64,000 bases of DNA from positions 1 through 64,000 of the forward strand of contig CAMTMP010000001.1 of NCBI GenBank assembly GCA_947073545.1, written 5' to 3'. The DNA comes from an uncultured bacterium (GTDB lineage Bacteria > Bacillota > Clostridia > Lachnospirales > Lachnospiraceae). The position numbers and the translations under genes were made by a program. This document shows positions 26,119 to 35,612 of this stretch, in pieces. A model generated the notes under the pieces. That model had not been told where the DNA came from, did not search any database, and was given only the letters and a program-made list of their open reading frames with translations. Position 1 is the first letter of the stretch. Each line of letters begins with the position of its first letter.

Positions 26119-28491
26119 ATGAACAGCAAAGTATTACGAGTTTTAGAATATCATAAAATCATCAATCAACTGACTGAAAAGGCATCCTCCGAACCGGGTA
26201 AACGGCTCGCGGCGGCCCTTGTTCCCATGACGGATTTAGAGGAAATCAGGACTGCCCAGACGCAGACTGCCGACGCACTCGGACGCCTTTTTTCCAAAGG
26301 CTCCACGTCCTTTGGCAGCAACAAAGATCTGGGCATGAGTTTGAAATCTCTGGAGGTGGGAAGCGTGCTCTCCATCGCAGAGCTTTTGCGCATCGCCTCT
26401 TTTCTGGAAAACGTCAACCGGATCAAAGCCTACGGCCGCAGGGATAGAGACGATATTCCCGGCGATTCGCTGGATATTTATTTTGACAGTCTGGAACCGC
26501 TCACGCCTCTGGCAAATGAGATCAACCGCTGTATTCTCTCCGAGGAGGAAATCGCAGACGACGCAAGCCCTGCATTAAAGCGTATACGGCGTAGTATGAC
26601 AATCACCAACGACCGGATTCATTCGCAGTTAACTTCCATGATTAACGGTTCTCTGCGCACCTACCTGCAGGATGCCGTAGTGACCATGCGCGACAACCGT
26701 TACTGCATTCCCGTGAAGTCCGAATACAAGGGACAGGTGCCGGGCATGGTTCACGACCAGTCCTCTACCGGCTCCACCTTTTTCATCGAACCGGCGGCTG
26801 TCGTCAATCTGAACAACGAATTAAAGGAATTATCTATAAAGGAGCAGGAAGAAATCGAAGCTGTACTGGCTTCCTTAAGCGCACAGGCGGCCGCTCACAC
26901 GGATGCCCTTGCCATGAATCAGGAATCCATGACCATGCTGGACTTTATCTTTGCAAAAGCCTCCCTCGCCATGGAACAGAACGCCACCATGCCTCTTTTC
27001 AATACGGAGCACCAAATCCGCATCCGCAAAGGGCGGCATCCGCTGATTGACAAAAAAGCGGTAGTGCCCGTGGACATTCTTCTTGGAATCGACTTCGACC
27101 TGCTCATCATCACGGGGCCGAACACAGGCGGAAAAACCGTGGCGCTGAAAACAGTGGGGCTTCTGACCCTAATGGGGCAGGCCGGACTGCACATTCCCGC
27201 ACTGGACCGCTCGGAGCTTTCCATTTTCCGGGAGGTATACGCGGATATCGGCGACGAGCAGAGCATTGAGCAGAGTCTTTCCACCTTTTCTTCCCACATG
27301 ACGAGCATTGTCTCCATTTTGCAGGACGCAGACGCAGACTCCCTCTGTCTTTTTGATGAGCTCGGCGCGGGCACCGACCCCACCGAGGGCGCGGCTCTTG
27401 CTATCTCGGTTTTGGATCATCTGCACGGCCGTGGAATACGCACCATGGCTACCACGCATTACAGCGAGTTAAAAGTGTATGCGCTCTCCACGCCTTTTGT
27501 GGAAAATGCCTGCTGTGAGTTTAATGTGGAAACGCTCCGGCCTACTTATCGTCTTCTGATCGGCATTCCCGGCAAGAGTAACGCCTTTGCCATCTCTTCC
27601 CGCTTGGGGCTTCCCGATCATATCATAGAGGACGCCAAGCGGCATATTACACAGGACAAGGAGAGTTTCGAAGATTTGCTCACCAATCTGGAAAACAGCC
27701 GCCTGACCATCGAAAAGGAGCAGGCCGAAATCGAAACCTACAAGCGGGAAGTACAGGCCTTAAAAGAACGGCTGGAATCCAAGCAGGTAAAAATCGACCA
27801 GTCCCGCGACCGTATCATCAGAGAGGCCAATGAGGAGGCCCGCGAAATCTTGCAGAATGCAAAGGAGCTGGCAGACGAAACGATCCGCACCTTCCAAAAG
27901 GCCGGCGCTGCCTCTTCCATCAAGGATTTGGAAAAATCGCGCCGGAAGGTACACGACAAAATTTCGGAGAAAAACGAAAAGCTCGCGCTTAAAAATGAAA
28001 AGTCCGCCCATAAGGTTCTCAAACCAAATCAGATCCGGCTGGGCGACAGCGTGAAAGTTGTCTCCATGGGTTTAAAGGGCAGTGTCAGCTCCCTTCCCGA
28101 TAAGAACGGCAGACTGTTTGTCCAGTGCGGCATCATCCGCTCTCAGGTTTCCCTGTCGGATCTGGTTCTGCTTGAGGAGGAGACGGTGAAAACCGAAAAA
28201 ATGCAGCGCAGCTCTTCCGGCAGGCTGAAAATGTCCAAGTCCTATTCCGTCTCCACGGAAATCAATCTTCTCGGCAGGACGGTGGACGAGGCGCTCTCCG
28301 AACTTGACAAATATCTGGACGATGCCTATTTGGCCCATCTGCCAAGCGTCCGCATTGTGCACGGCAAGGGAACGGGTGCACTCCGGAAAGCCGTACACGG
28401 CTATCTGCGAAAAAACCGGGTCATAAAAACGTTCCGTCTGGGCGAATTTGGAGAAGGCGACGCAGGCGTTACCATTGCTGAGTTTAGATAG
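26119..28491 (+). CDS. mutS2: MutS2 ATPase/endonuclease
   Basis: 790 residues, full length for MutS2. The core (LLIITGPNTGGKTVALKTVG Walker A; SLCLFDELGAGTDPTEGAAL Walker B; TMATTHYSELK) is followed by a long charged coiled coil (about 515-640). The end is a C-terminal Smr domain (INLLGRTVDEALSELDKYLD, VRIVHGKGTGALRKAVHGYL). In Gram-positive bacteria MutS2 acts on recombination intermediates and stalled ribosomes. GGGG lies ahead of the ATG, 26 bases after the AAA-ATPase gene. Confidence 0.95.
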   Translation: MNSKVLRVLEYHKIINQLTEKASSEPGKRLAAALVPMTDLEEIRTAQTQTADALGRLFSKGSTSFGSNKDLGMSLKSLEVGSVLSIAELLRIASFLENVNRIKAYGRRDRDDIPGDSLDIYFDSLEPLTPLANEINRCILSEEEIADDASPALKRIRRSMTITNDRIHSQLTSMINGSLRTYLQDAVVTMRDNRYCIPVKSEYKGQVPGMVHDQSSTGSTFFIEPAAVVNLNNELKELSIKEQEEIEAVLASLSAQAAAHTDALAMNQESMTMLDFIFAKASLAMEQNATMPLFNTEHQIRIRKGRHPLIDKKAVVPVDILLGIDFDLLIITGPNTGGKTVALKTVGLLTLMGQAGLHIPALDRSELSIFREVYADIGDEQSIEQSLSTFSSHMTSIVSILQDADADSLCLFDELGAGTDPTEGAALAISVLDHLHGRGIRTMATTHYSELKVYALSTPFVENACCEFNVETLRPTYRLLIGIPGKSNAFAISSRLGLPDHIIEDAKRHITQDKESFEDLLTNLENSRLTIEKEQAEIETYKREVQALKERLESKQVKIDQSRDRIIREANEEAREILQNAKELADETIRTFQKAGAASSIKDLEKSRRKVHDKISEKNEKLALKNEKSAHKVLKPNQIRLGDSVKVVSMGLKGSVSSLPDKNGRLFVQCGIIRSQVSLSDLVLLEEETVKTEKMQRSSSGRLKMSKSYSVSTEINLLGRTVDEALSELDKYLDDAYLAHLPSVRIVHGKGTGALRKAVHGYLRKNRVIKTFRLGEFGEGDAGVTIAEFR

Positions 28492-28540
28492 GAAGTTGCG
28501 AAACGCAATTACCTAATGAATTTATAAAACGGAGGTTACC

Positions 28541-29251
28541 ATGATAAATAAGCAGAAAATATTAATTGTTGATGATGATAATAATATTGCGGAGCTGATT
28601 TCTCTCTATCTGACGAAAGAATGCTTCGAGACCATGATTGTCAATGACGGAGAATCCGTTCTGGCGGCAATAGACGGCTTTGAACCAAATCTGATGCTTC
28701 TGGATCTGATGCTGCCAGGCATCGACGGCTATCAGGTCTGCCGGGAGGTGCGCTCGAAATCCACACTCCCCATTATCATGCTTTCTGCAAAAGGCGAAGT
28801 TTTTGACAAGGTGCTGGGGCTGGAACTGGGCGCGGACGATTACATGGAAAAGCCCTTTGACTCCAAAGAACTGGTAGCCCGTGTTAAGGCAGTGCTCCGC
28901 CGTTATAAACCGGCCGTGGCGGAACCGAAGCCTTCCGACGTCAAGAGCGTGGAGTATCCGGATCTGATTATCAACCAGACGAATTACTCTGTGATTTATA
29001 TGGGAAAGACCATCGAGCTGCCCCCCAAAGAGCTGGAGCTTCTCTACTTTCTGGCATCCTCGCCAAACCACGTTTTCTCCAGAGAACAGCTTTTGGATCA
29101 GATCTGGGGATACGAATACCTCGGAGACAGCCGCACGATAGACGTACACATCAAACGGCTTCGCAATAAAATTAAAGACCATGATAACTGGCGCATTGCC
29201 ACAATCTGGGGTGTCGGTTATAAATTTGAAGTACGCGAAAAGAGATTCTGA
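28541..29251 (+). CDS. OmpR/PhoB-family response regulator
   Basis: 236 residues. The receiver has acidic DDD near the start, phospho-acceptor D in LMLLDLMLPGIDGYQ, and K in DYMEKPFD. The winged-helix DNA-binding domain covers 135-232 (LPPKELELLYFLASSPNHVF, SRTIDVHIKRLRNKI). The sensor kinase starts one base after its stop, so they are co-translated. A GGAGG site precedes the ATG. The regulon is not visible. Confidence 0.93.
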   Translation: MINKQKILIVDDDNNIAELISLYLTKECFETMIVNDGESVLAAIDGFEPNLMLLDLMLPGIDGYQVCREVRSKSTLPIIMLSAKGEVFDKVLGLELGADDYMEKPFDSKELVARVKAVLRRYKPAVAEPKPSDVKSVEYPDLIINQTNYSVIYMGKTIELPPKELELLYFLASSPNHVFSREQLLDQIWGYEYLGDSRTIDVHIKRLRNKIKDHDNWRIATIWGVGYKFEVREKRF

Positions 29252-29252
29252 T

Positions 29253-30677
29253 ATGCGAAAGACACTTTATCTCAAATTGATATTAGCCTACATTATTTTC
29301 GGGCTGTTCGGGTTCGTGGTAGTAGCCACCTTTGTCTTCGATATGACGCTTAACCATCTCACCAAAGAAAAAGCCGACGCTCTCTACAGAGAGGCCACGC
29401 TGATTGCCAACACCTACGCTACCGACCTGTATAATACGGAGGTGTCTCTGGAAACGGTAAAGACGCAGCTTGACGCGCTGGATACCTACTTAAACGCCAC
29501 GATCTGGATTATCAATCCCTCCGGACGTATGATCTTAGACTCCTCCGCCCCGGTGGACGTAGAAAACGAAGTCGTTGTAGAAAATTTTGATCCCACAATC
29601 ACCGCAGGCTCTTACTACACGGTAGGCGACTTTTTCCGAACCTTTGACGAGGAAATGCTAAGCGTCTTTGCGCCTATTACATCCGGTTACAAAGTAAAGG
29701 GCTATGTGGTAATTCACGCTTCCCTCGGCAGTATACAGACCGAGACGAATCAGCTTTTGAATATTTCCTATATCATGCTGCTGATACTCTTTTTACTGTC
29801 GCTGATTATCCTGATCTTTTTCACGGAGATGGTTTATATTCCCCTGCGCAAAATTACGGAGGCCACAGAACAGTACGCCAGCGGCAATATGCACTATGAG
29901 TTCAGCGTGGAAAGCGAGGACGAAATGGGCTATCTGGCCGCCACGCTTTCCTACATGGCCAGTGAAATCGCACGTTCGGAGGACGACCAGAAAAAGTTCG
30001 TAGCCAACGTGTCCCATGACTTCCGCTCCCCCTTAACTTCCATAGAGGGCTATCTGAAAGCCATGTTAGACGGCACCATTCCGCCGGAAATGTACGAAAA
30101 ATATTTAAACATCGTGTTGAACGAAACCAGCCGCCTGACGAAGCTGACAAACAGCCTTTTAACGCTCAACAATCTGAACACAAAGGGAATCATGTTAAAC
30201 CGGACGGACTTTGAAATCAACGCCGTTATCCGCAATGTGGCGGCCACCTTTGAGGGCACCTGCCGCCAAAAAATGATCGGCATCGAGCTGATTCTCACGG
30301 GCGATGAAATGTATGTGGTCGCAGACATAGATAAAATCCAGCAGGTTTTATATAACCTTCTGGATAACGCCATCAAATTCAGCCATCACGATTCCCTCAT
30401 CAAAATCGAGACGACCGAAAAGCACAATAAAATTTTTATCAGCGTAAAAGACACCGGAATCGGCATCCCGAAAGACGATCTGAAACTGATTTGGAACCGT
30501 TTTTACAAATCCGACCTCTCCCGCGGAAAGGATAAGAAAGGCACAGGTCTCGGGCTGTCAATCACGAAGGAAATTATACAGGCACACGGTGAAAACATTA
30601 ACGTCATCAGCACCGAGGGCGTGGGAACGGAGTTTATCTTCTCCCTGCCGAAGTCGGAGATGGAGGACGACGATTAA
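29253..30677 (+). CDS. sensor histidine kinase
   Basis: 474 residues; the start at 29253 is directly after the response regulator (TGATATG). A helix at 8-30 and another near 175-200 flank an extracytoplasmic domain. HAMP follows, then HisKA (FVANVSHDFRSPLTSIEGYL, His as phospho-site) and HATPase (DNAIKFS, GIGIPKDDLKLIWNRFYKSD, GTGLGLSITKEII). It partners the regulator upstream. Its stop overlaps the convergent trmL stop by four bases. Confidence 0.93.
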   Translation: MRKTLYLKLILAYIIFGLFGFVVVATFVFDMTLNHLTKEKADALYREATLIANTYATDLYNTEVSLETVKTQLDALDTYLNATIWIINPSGRMILDSSAPVDVENEVVVENFDPTITAGSYYTVGDFFRTFDEEMLSVFAPITSGYKVKGYVVIHASLGSIQTETNQLLNISYIMLLILFLLSLIILIFFTEMVYIPLRKITEATEQYASGNMHYEFSVESEDEMGYLAATLSYMASEIARSEDDQKKFVANVSHDFRSPLTSIEGYLKAMLDGTIPPEMYEKYLNIVLNETSRLTKLTNSLLTLNNLNTKGIMLNRTDFEINAVIRNVAATFEGTCRQKMIGIELILTGDEMYVVADIDKIQQVLYNLLDNAIKFSHHDSLIKIETTEKHNKIFISVKDTGIGIPKDDLKLIWNRFYKSDLSRGKDKKGTGLGLSITKEIIQAHGENINVISTEGVGTEFIFSLPKSEMEDDD

Positions 30678-31168
30678 ATTTCCCAATTAAGCCTGTGCAG
30701 CTCCCCTTCCCTCTGCATCCCCGCAAACCCGTTCTGCCGCAAAGCCTCATACAACACAACAGCCACGGAATTAGACAGATTCAAAGACCGGATCTCTCCC
30801 ATCATCGGAATGCGGATGCAGGATTCCTCATTTTCCACCAAAAGCTCCTCCGGGATTCCGGCGCTCTCCTTGCCGAACATAATATAATCATCCTGCCTGA
30901 AATTCGCCTCCGTATAGAGACGCTTTGCCTTGGTGGTTGCATACCAGATTTTTGCATCGGGATGCTTTTCCTGAAATTCCAGAAAATTGATATAGCGGGT
31001 CACATCTAACTGTGCCCAATAATCCATACCCGCCCGTTTGATGGATTTCTCATCCAGCCGGAAACCCAAAGGCTCAATTAAATGGAGTGCCGTACCTGTC
31101 GCTACACAGGTACGGCCGATATTCCCCGTATTTGCCGGAATCTCCGGCTGATGTAAAATGATGTGCAT
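30674..31168 (-). CDS. trmL: tRNA (cytidine(34)-2'-O)-methyltransferase
   Basis: 164 residues, a SPOUT enzyme that methylates the wobble ribose of tRNA-Leu species. Motifs: HQPEIPANTGNIGRTC, LIEPLGFRLDEKSIKRAGMD, MFGKESAGIPEELL, IPMMGEIRSLNLSNSVAVVL. The start at 31168 (MHIILHQ) has GGAGG five bases upstream. The frame goes on upstream to 31222, into a repeat-like leader. Confidence 0.93.
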   Translation of the reverse strand: MHIILHQPEIPANTGNIGRTCVATGTALHLIEPLGFRLDEKSIKRAGMDYWAQLDVTRYINFLEFQEKHPDAKIWYATTKAKRLYTEANFRQDDYIMFGKESAGIPEELLVENEESCIRIPMMGEIRSLNLSNSVAVVLYEALRQNGFAGMQREGELHRLNWEI

Positions 31169-31174
31169 CTTTAC

Positions 31175-31262
31175 CTCCATCCGGCATACACGGAGAATGC
31201 ATGTTTTTGCGTTCTCCCACACAAGACATAGAAACGCTTCGCAAAACAGCCTCCGATGTGAA
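31175..31262 (-). repeat. diverged copy of the leader hairpin repeat (family A)
   Basis: Shares CGGAGAATGC, an inverted TTCTCC arm, GCTTCGCAAAACAGCCTC and a closing GTGA with the copies before galT, galK and the amidase gene. It is more decayed and shorter. It lies directly upstream of trmL in the same orientation relative to the gene. Confidence 0.55.
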
Positions 31263-31264
31263 CA

Positions 31265-32443
31265 CTAAAATTTCTTCTCGTTTTGGCGCAGTCTGCCGAC
31301 AAAATCCGCCAGTTTCCCGATCGCCAGCTTCAGGTTGTCCAGCGAGTAGGCGTAGGAAATTCTTAAAAATCCCTCGCCGCACTCACCGAATGCCGTACCC
31401 GGCACCACAGCTACTTTTTCTTCCGCCAAAAACCGCTCCGCGAACTCTTCGCTGGTCATCCCGAACTCCTTGATACACGGGAATACATAGAATGCGCCAA
31501 AAGGCTCGAAACACTCCAGCCCCATCTCCTGAAACGAGTGAAGCAGGAACCGTCGTCTCTGGTTATAAGCCATGCGCATTTCCTGCACATCCTCGTCCCC
31601 GTTACGAAGCGCCTCGATCGCAGCATACTGACTGGTAGTTGGCGCACACATAATCGCAAACTGGTGCAGCTTTGTCATCTGTTCCAGAATTTCTTTCGGA
31701 CCGCAGGCATAACCCAGTCTCCATCCAGTCATCGCAAATGCTTTGGAAAACCCGTTAATCAAAATGGTTCTTTCCCTCATTCCCTCTATCTCTACGATGG
31801 ATACATGTTTTTCCTTGTAGGTCAGCTCCGCGTAAATCTCATCAGACATGACGAGTATATCATGTTTTCGGATCACTTCAGCGATCGCCTCCAGATCCTT
31901 TTTCTCCATAATCGCTCCCGTGGGATTATTCGGGAAGGGGAGAATTAATACCTTTGTCTTATCGGTAATCGCGTCCTCCAATTCCTCCGCCGTCAGCCTG
32001 AACTCATTTTCTGCCTTCAGCTCAATGATAACCGGTGTCGCGCCCGCCATAATCGCACATGGCTCGTAAGATACATAGCTCGGCTGCGGAATTAACACCT
32101 CGTCTCCCGGATTGACCACAGCGCGCAATCCGATGTCAATGGCCTCAGAGCCTCCTACCGTAATCAACACTTCATGCTTTGGATCGTAGGTGACGCCCTG
32201 CTTCCTTTCTATATAATTGCAAATTTCCTGACGAAGCTCCATCAACCCGCTGTTGGAAGTATAGAACGTGCGCCCCTTTTCCAGCGAGTAAATGCCCTCA
32301 TCCCTGATATGCCACGGCGTATCAAAATCCGGCTCACCCACGCCGAGAGAAATGGCGTCCTCCATTTCGCTTACAATGTCAAAAAATTTCCGGATACCCG
32401 AAGGCTTCAGCCCTACGGCCTGCTTTGATAACATATCTTTCAC
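31265..32443 (-). CDS. class I/II PLP aminotransferase
   Basis: 392 residues, fold type I. ISLGVGEPDFDTPWHIRDEG, PFPNNPTGAIM, MSDEIYAELTY and NGFSKAFAMTGWRLGYACGP with the PLP lysine place it among aspartate/aromatic aminotransferases (AspC/PatA-like). The start overlaps the stop of the Lrp-type regulator by four bases. The pair is a common Firmicutes unit, so amino-acid availability likely controls it. The exact amino acid is not determined. Confidence 0.9.
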   Translation of the reverse strand: MKDMLSKQAVGLKPSGIRKFFDIVSEMEDAISLGVGEPDFDTPWHIRDEGIYSLEKGRTFYTSNSGLMELRQEICNYIERKQGVTYDPKHEVLITVGGSEAIDIGLRAVVNPGDEVLIPQPSYVSYEPCAIMAGATPVIIELKAENEFRLTAEELEDAITDKTKVLILPFPNNPTGAIMEKKDLEAIAEVIRKHDILVMSDEIYAELTYKEKHVSIVEIEGMRERTILINGFSKAFAMTGWRLGYACGPKEILEQMTKLHQFAIMCAPTTSQYAAIEALRNGDEDVQEMRMAYNQRRRFLLHSFQEMGLECFEPFGAFYVFPCIKEFGMTSEEFAERFLAEEKVAVVPGTAFGECGEGFLRISYAYSLDNLKLAIGKLADFVGRLRQNEKKF

Positions 32444-32922
32444 GGTGACACCTTCTCTCTTGTATCTTCATACTTTTTCGTCAATACGGTTCCATGATCT
32501 TTGTATTTTTTCAGAATAAAGTGGGTTGCCGTGCTCAGAACGGAGTCCAGCGTGGAGAGCTTGTCGGACACAAAGCCGGAAATCTCTTTCAAGGACTTTC
32601 CTTCCAGCGTGACAAGCAGATCATACCCGCCGGAAATCAGATAGACGGAATTTACCTCCGGATATTTATAAATCCGCTCTGCAATATTGTCAAATCCCTG
32701 ACCCCTCTGGGGTGTCACACGTACCTCGATCAGTGCGGACACCTTCTCCACGGATGTCTTCTCCCAGTCAATCATGGTATGATAACCGCAGACAATGCCC
32801 TCTTCCTCCAAAGCCTGCAGTTCGTTCACCACATCGATCTCTTCCACTCCAAGTATTACCGCCAGCTCCTTCAAGTCGATGCGGCTGTTCCTCTCTATGA
32901 TTTTCAACAATTCTTCTCTCAT
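32440..32922 (-). CDS. Lrp/AsnC-family transcriptional regulator
   Basis: 160 residues starting at MREELLKIIERNSRIDLKEL, with GGAGG five bases ahead. The N-terminal winged HTH (IDLKELAVILGVEEIDVVNE) is followed by a RAM ligand domain (VSALIEVRVTPQRGQGFDNI, YLISGGYDLLVTLEGKSL). It should sense an amino acid and regulate the coupled aminotransferase. Confidence 0.9.
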   Translation of the reverse strand: MREELLKIIERNSRIDLKELAVILGVEEIDVVNELQALEEEGIVCGYHTMIDWEKTSVEKVSALIEVRVTPQRGQGFDNIAERIYKYPEVNSVYLISGGYDLLVTLEGKSLKEISGFVSDKLSTLDSVLSTATHFILKKYKDHGTVLTKKYEDTREKVSP

Positions 32923-33008
32923 TTTTTCCTCCATTCATACTTGTTTTTATTGATTTCTGTATTATTCCTGTGACTCGCGCGGCAACAGAGAAATTGTTTA
33001 TCACGCGT

Positions 33009-33647
33009 TCACGGTCTGGGTTTATTTAAAAACTGCTTTCTGCCTTCATTGTAGAGCACCCTGTCATTCCCCCGCGTCGTGCGGCCGATCACCACCGCCG
33101 GAATCCCTTCCCGCAAAAGCGCCGCCACAAGGGCATTTCCGTCCTCTGTCGTCATAATGAGGCATCCGCCCGACGAAAGCTCATAAGGATTTTCCCCGAA
33201 CACTTCACAGATCTCTATGGTCTCCTGTCTGACAGGTATTTTTCTTAAATCCGCTTCCAGTCCGACGCCGGCTTCCTCCGCCATCTCCCACAATCCCGCG
33301 AAAATGCCGTCCCGGGAAACAGCCTGTATGCCGCAGACGCCGGACTTCATGGCGGTGGCGGCCTCCGGTATCACCGACAGATACCTGTCAAAAGCGGCGG
33401 CCTCCTCAATCATGCGCGCCGGAAACCTCTGCCGCAGCCTCTCATAGTTTGCCCCGGCAAGTCTGGCTGTTCCCTCCAGACCGATCCATTTACTCACCAC
33501 AATATCCTGATCCGCGCCCGCTTTCTGAGGGAAAACGGCGCAGTCTTTCCCCAGCCCTGCGCCATTTTTCAATTCCTGACTATATTCTTTTGTCTCTTCC
33601 AGCAAAGAACACGCTGACACGTTCCTTGATATTTTTTCCTGTCCCAT
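33009..33647 (-). CDS. AIR synthase-related protein (C-terminal domain only)
   Basis: 212 residues. The second half (GVCGIQAVSRDGIFAGLWEM, VRQETIEICEVFGENPYELS, SGGCLIMTT, GIPAVVIGRTT) matches the C-terminal domain of HypE/ThiL/PurM-type proteins. The ATP-binding N-terminal domain is reduced to about 75 residues, so catalysis as in HypE is doubtful. Lachnospiraceae carry such short forms annotated as hydrogenase maturation factors. The ribosome site is weak and the start less certain. Confidence 0.7.
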   Translation of the reverse strand: MGQEKISRNVSACSLLEETKEYSQELKNGAGLGKDCAVFPQKAGADQDIVVSKWIGLEGTARLAGANYERLRQRFPARMIEEAAAFDRYLSVIPEAATAMKSGVCGIQAVSRDGIFAGLWEMAEEAGVGLEADLRKIPVRQETIEICEVFGENPYELSSGGCLIMTTEDGNALVAALLREGIPAVVIGRTTRGNDRVLYNEGRKQFLNKPRP

Positions 33648-33741
33648 ATCGTATGCCTTACTCTTCGTAGGATCGAATCACATTTTTCCCGTCTTTTCGG
33701 AAACTATTTCCGTCCGTACCGTACTGACCCGCCGTAAGGGA

Positions 33742-35373
33742 TCACTCCGCCGGGGGCGGCGCCTCTTGCTGCTGTGCCGCCTGCTCCGCGGCCGCCTGTT
33801 CTGCCGCTGCCTGCTCCGCCGCTGCTTGATCCGCTGCTGCCTGCTCCGCCGCTGCTTGATCCGCCGCTGCTTGATCCGCCGCTGCCTTGGCTGCCGCCGC
33901 CTGCTGTGCAGCCTCTGCCGCCGCCTGTATCTGCGCGGGATCTCCGCCGCGATACGCGCCGGATACCGCTTTTACCTGATCCACACTGCCCGACGCTACA
34001 GCCGCCATAATGGCGTTATACGCGCCCGGGTCCTCCGTCGACACACCCACTGTCGCGCTTCTGGGCGCCTTCATATAACTGCTGCTGTTCACCTGCTCAC
34101 GGCTCACTTCCGTACCATTTTCTTTTACAATCTTCCACAGCCTTGCCTTATAACCTATATGCGCAGACTGTACACTGCAATATCCTACCGGCATGGATGC
34201 GTCCGTATAGATCACTTCGGTATCCGGCACGATTCTCTCCAGCACTTCGCTCTCGTAGATTACCTCCCGGCCGCTGTCTCTCGTTTCCATCCCATAGATC
34301 GTAAATGTGATTTCTTTCTCTGGCGTTGTATAGCCGTCTATGTATATGGGATAATCCAGATTATTCTTAAATTTAAAGTCTTTCCCCGAAGACTCCGCAA
34401 TGGCAGCGTCCGCGGAGGGATCCACATAGGTGACGATCATGGAGTGGTTATAGCGCTCCACCACCTCCAGTTCCGCCTGCAGCACCGCATTGTAAAGCGT
34501 GGTCGAAACCTGACAGATACCGCCGCCCAGACTGTCAACCACCTGCCCGTTCAAATAGGAAGCCGCCATATAGTACCCGTTTTCTTCCGAGAACGGAATA
34601 AGCGCCTCGAGCGTCGAAATCTCTTCTCCCGGATACAGCGTGATTCCACTGAGCAGTCTGCATCCGTTTATTACATTTTCGCTTCTGGCGCCGCCGGACG
34701 TAGAAAAGCTGGTGGTAAAAGTTCCCAGAACATCCTTCACCTTTTCCAGATCCTCCGCGCTGCCCTGCGGCTCCTGCATCTCCACCTGCATCTCCAGATC
34801 GCACGCGCTGCCCGTCCACTCGTCTGTCAGGTACGTATATACGCTTTCTGCCGTACCCTCACGGTCTACCACGAAACCGGACTGCCCTCCGGTAACCTCA
34901 AATCCGTCCTCCGTTTTTTTCAGGCTGGCGTTCACGGCTTCCCGATCGTACTGATCCGCATTTTCTTCGATCAGTTCACGAATTTTACTCTTATCAAAGT
35001 CAAAGTTTACCCGGTAAACCTTATTTTTATATTCCAGATCCCGCAACTCTTTATAGCATTGCAGAATATCCCCGTCGCGGCCAAAGTAGGCGGCCTCCTC
35101 CAAAATCTCACGGTTGCCCCATTTCAGGCCAAGCTCCGCGGCAGAAGTCTTAATCTCGCCCTCCTCCGGAGCGTGCAGCGTAATCTGCGCATCGCCGTAA
35201 GCAGCCACATACGCATCGATCGCCTCCTCCGCCTCGCTCTTCGTCATTCCCGAGATATCTATGTCGTCCACATAGATTCCCGCCTCCATTTTCTCTTCTT
35301 TAGCCTGCGCCGGTATAACGCCAAACGATACTGCGGCAAACGCAGCCAGACCTGTCACAAATAATTTTTTCAT
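33742..35373 (-). CDS. VanW-family exported protein with Ala-Gln-rich repeat tail
   Basis: 543 residues starting MKKLFVTGLAAFAAVSFG with a signal peptide ending near AQA. Residues 30-220 hold peptidoglycan-binding-like domains (DIDISGMTKSEAEEAIDAYV). The VanW domain follows (LYPGEEISTLEALIPFSEEN, GGGICQVSTTLYNAVLQAEL, ERYNHSM). The last 80 residues are an AAADQ/AAAEQ repeat array ending in a Pro-rich tip, perhaps a wall-spanning spacer. A frame extends 17 codons upstream. Vancomycin resistance is not implied; VanW proteins are widespread. Confidence 0.85.
   Translation of the reverse strand: MKKLFVTGLAAFAAVSFGVIPAQAKEEKMEAGIYVDDIDISGMTKSEAEEAIDAYVAAYGDAQITLHAPEEGEIKTSAAELGLKWGNREILEEAAYFGRDGDILQCYKELRDLEYKNKVYRVNFDFDKSKIRELIEENADQYDREAVNASLKKTEDGFEVTGGQSGFVVDREGTAESVYTYLTDEWTGSACDLEMQVEMQEPQGSAEDLEKVKDVLGTFTTSFSTSGGARSENVINGCRLLSGITLYPGEEISTLEALIPFSEENGYYMAASYLNGQVVDSLGGGICQVSTTLYNAVLQAELEVVERYNHSMIVTYVDPSADAAIAESSGKDFKFKNNLDYPIYIDGYTTPEKEITFTIYGMETRDSGREVIYESEVLERIVPDTEVIYTDASMPVGYCSVQSAHIGYKARLWKIVKENGTEVSREQVNSSSYMKAPRSATVGVSTEDPGAYNAIMAAVASGSVDQVKAVSGAYRGGDPAQIQAAAEAAQQAAAAKAAADQAAADQAAAEQAAADQAAAEQAAAEQAAAEQAAQQQEAPPPAE
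33781..33885 (-). repeat. 15-bp tandem repeat array, about seven units
   Basis: Units like TTGATCCGCCGCTGC and CTGCTCCGCCGCTGC (plus strand) encode five residues each (AAADQ or AAAEQ). Unit gain or loss would keep the frame and change the length of the VanW protein tail. Confidence 0.85.
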
Positions 35374-35432
35374 AACAACTACCTGCTTCTCCCCTGTCAA
35401 TCCCATGCCATTCACAAAAAACATTTTTTATG

Positions 35433-35540
35433 CTAAAATGAATAAAACGCAGAGGCCAGCATCGGAATGACCATCGCCAAAACGACGATAATAATGATAA
35501 CTGATGAAATTATTTTTCTGGTTTTTTTGTTGAATTTCAT
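35433..35540 (-). CDS. 35-residue single-helix membrane peptide
   Basis: ATG at 35540 follows GAGGTGG by three bases. The peptide begins MKFNKKTRKIISS, continues with a strongly hydrophobic segment (VIIIIVVLAMVIPMLASA), and ends FYSF. The basic N terminus places it inside-out with one helix. It is 59 bases upstream of the VanW gene on the same strand. No family is certain. Confidence 0.6.
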   Translation of the reverse strand: MKFNKKTRKIISSVIIIIVVLAMVIPMLASAFYSF

Positions 35541-35612
35541 AATACCACCTCAACCGTATTCGGCTACACTATAAATTAAGGAATGCCTTCTTCTGGCATA
35601 AAGGAATTATAT

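Noticed and set aside
28562..29182. 206-residue minus-strand open frame
   Set aside because: Mirror of the response regulator gene; the composition is typical of a shadow frame.
33766..35364. 532-residue plus-strand open frame
   Set aside because: It is antisense to the VanW gene. Its Arg/Leu/Cys-rich start is the mirror of the Ala-Gln repeat, with no ribosome site or family.
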